Source: Micromonospora parathelypteridis (GTDB lineage Bacteria > Actinomycetota > Actinomycetes > Mycobacteriales > Micromonosporaceae). Taken from it: a stretch of DNA of 64,000 nt. The translations under genes were made by a program, and so were the position numbers. The notes beneath the pieces were generated by a model. The model made no database searches and had not been told where the DNA came from. It was given only the letters and a program-made list of their open reading frames with translations. Shown one piece after another: positions 63,304 through 64,000 of the stretch; the stretch's first letter is position 1, and every line of letters begins with the position of its first letter. The stretch spans positions 2,914,001-2,978,000 of the forward strand of contig NZ_JACHDP010000001.1 of NCBI RefSeq assembly GCF_014201145.1, read 5' to 3'.

Positions 63304-64000
63304 TGGCGCGTCACCACGTCTCTGACCCCCGCGTGCAGACCGCGGTGCGTCGCCTGGCCGATGGCTTTTTGCGTGCAGGCAGCGTGAAGGCACTCGCCGA
63401 GGCACTATCGCAGGCTCAGAACGCGGGCCCGGCGCAGCGCATCTACCCGAACCGTGTGCACGGGATGCTGTCCGATGATCCGGCCCGTAGCGTCAACTCG
63501 GCGACGTTGGAGGCGATCGAACAGGGCCTCGACACCGTCGAGCGGACCATCCCGGCCCGTCCGGGGAACCCCGAGGGTGCCATCCGCAAGGCCCTCGCAG
63601 CGGCCCACGCCGGTACGGGGGACGGCGAGGCTGCCGTAGGCCGAGTCGTCAAAGAACTCGGAGTCCCGGCGGCGGTAGTTCGACTGGTTGCCGAGACCGG
63701 CCAACCGGCGGAGGTTGACCCGCCCGGTTCGATTTCCGCGAGCAGTCCCGACTGGTCGTGGCAGGAAGACGCAATCGCGGCGTCGCTCAAGTCCTTGCGC
63801 AAGAACCCCACTTCAAAGGTTGGACTTGTCGTTCCGACCGGCGGCGGCAAAACACGCATTGCCCTCCGCCTGATTCTCACGTGGCTGTCGGAGAGACCGC
63901 AGCCTGACCGGGTCGTTCTCTGGGTCACGCATCGCCGTGGCCTACGACTGCAGGCCAGACGTACGCTACAGCAACTGCTGCGCGACCCCGTCCACGCACC
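63303..64000 (+). CDS. SF2 DEAD/DEAH-type helicase (C-terminus beyond window)
   Basis: The frame is open from GTG 63303 to the end of the window, 232 codons. An N-terminal 150-residue helical region (SVKALAEALSQAQNAGPAQRIYPNRVHGMLSDD) precedes the helicase core. WSWQEDAIAASLKSL is the Q-motif-like region, and LVVPTGGGKTRIALRLIL contains Walker A (T179-T184). VVLWVTHRRGLRLQARRTLQQL looks like motif Ia. It overlaps the ParB-fold gene stop by one base (TAGTG), so the two are co-translated. Such an SF2 helicase beside a ParB-fold protein is typical of anti-phage or restriction-like operons. The downstream part, which would show nuclease or phospholipase domains, is cut off. Confidence 0.85.
   Translation, partial: MARHHVSDPRVQTAVRRLADGFLRAGSVKALAEALSQAQNAGPAQRIYPNRVHGMLSDDPARSVNSATLEAIEQGLDTVERTIPARPGNPEGAIRKALAAAHAGTGDGEAAVGRVVKELGVPAAVVRLVAETGQPAEVDPPGSISASSPDWSWQEDAIAASLKSLRKNPTSKVGLVVPTGGGKTRIALRLILTWLSERPQPDRVVLWVTHRRGLRLQARRTLQQLLRDPVHA

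Overview
This is very GC-rich actinobacterial chromosome. A WblA-type WhiB protein, paired ArsA/Get3-like ATPases, a YbaB-recR-dnaX-ffs block, an ask-asd operon, a leucine attenuator and U-less GC hairpin terminators all point to Micromonosporaceae, most likely Micromonospora. That placement is inference from gene content and order; no database search was run. The window holds about 60 protein genes, two intact tRNA genes, one SRP RNA, one tRNA remnant and several families of short dispersed palindromes.

Layout. 1-10090 is conserved core: MBL hydrolase, RidA, DUF4177, two ArsA-like ATPases, wblA diverging from a PASTA-containing class A penicillin-binding protein, a GatB/YqeY-like protein and a metallophosphoesterase. 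tRNA-Pro(CGG) follows. 10300-24000 is regulatory and variable: an ECF sigma factor coupled to a membrane partner, a large LuxR-type ATPase regulator, methyltransferase, MFS exporter, 5'-nucleotidase, hydrolases and a GAF/GGDEF protein. 24375-30467 is amino-acid biosynthesis: asd and ask, then leuA behind a 14-residue leader peptide with four consecutive Leu codons and an attenuator hairpin. 30500-39090 holds a DHA2 exporter, a secreted HNH nuclease and a complete peptide/nickel-type ABC operon (binding protein, two permeases, two ATPases). 39401-45835 is replication and repair: recR, ybaB, dnaX, ffs and tRNA-Ser(GGA).

45900-58700 is accessory. It has a frameshifted pentapeptide-repeat gene, secreted hydrolases, a histidine kinase whose partner response regulator carries a one-base frameshift, a GntR-TetR fusion regulator next to a carboxylesterase, and an ice-binding (DUF3494) protein. 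58897-61494 is the most unusual locus: a SUKH-4-like immunity protein upstream of a signal-peptide-bearing, LPITG-anchored protein. Its N-terminal domain carries the HAE...PCxxC signature of nucleic-acid deaminase toxins.

At 61558-61613 lies only the 3' half of a tRNA-Ser(CGA) gene, which reads as an attachment-site scar. To its right a less GC-rich segment starts with its own good sigma-70 promoter. It encodes a ParB-fold protein and, overlapping by one base, an SF2-type helicase that runs off the window. This is probably the edge of an integrated island carrying a candidate defence module.

Scattered through the window are at least five related 70-81 bp palindromes, mostly between convergent genes. 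A second palindrome type sits at 857-905, and an 80-bp insertion with direct repeats lies inside the ABC operon. A 32-bp element with DnaA-box-like and LexA-box-like parts occurs twice, in opposite orientation, with one mismatch.
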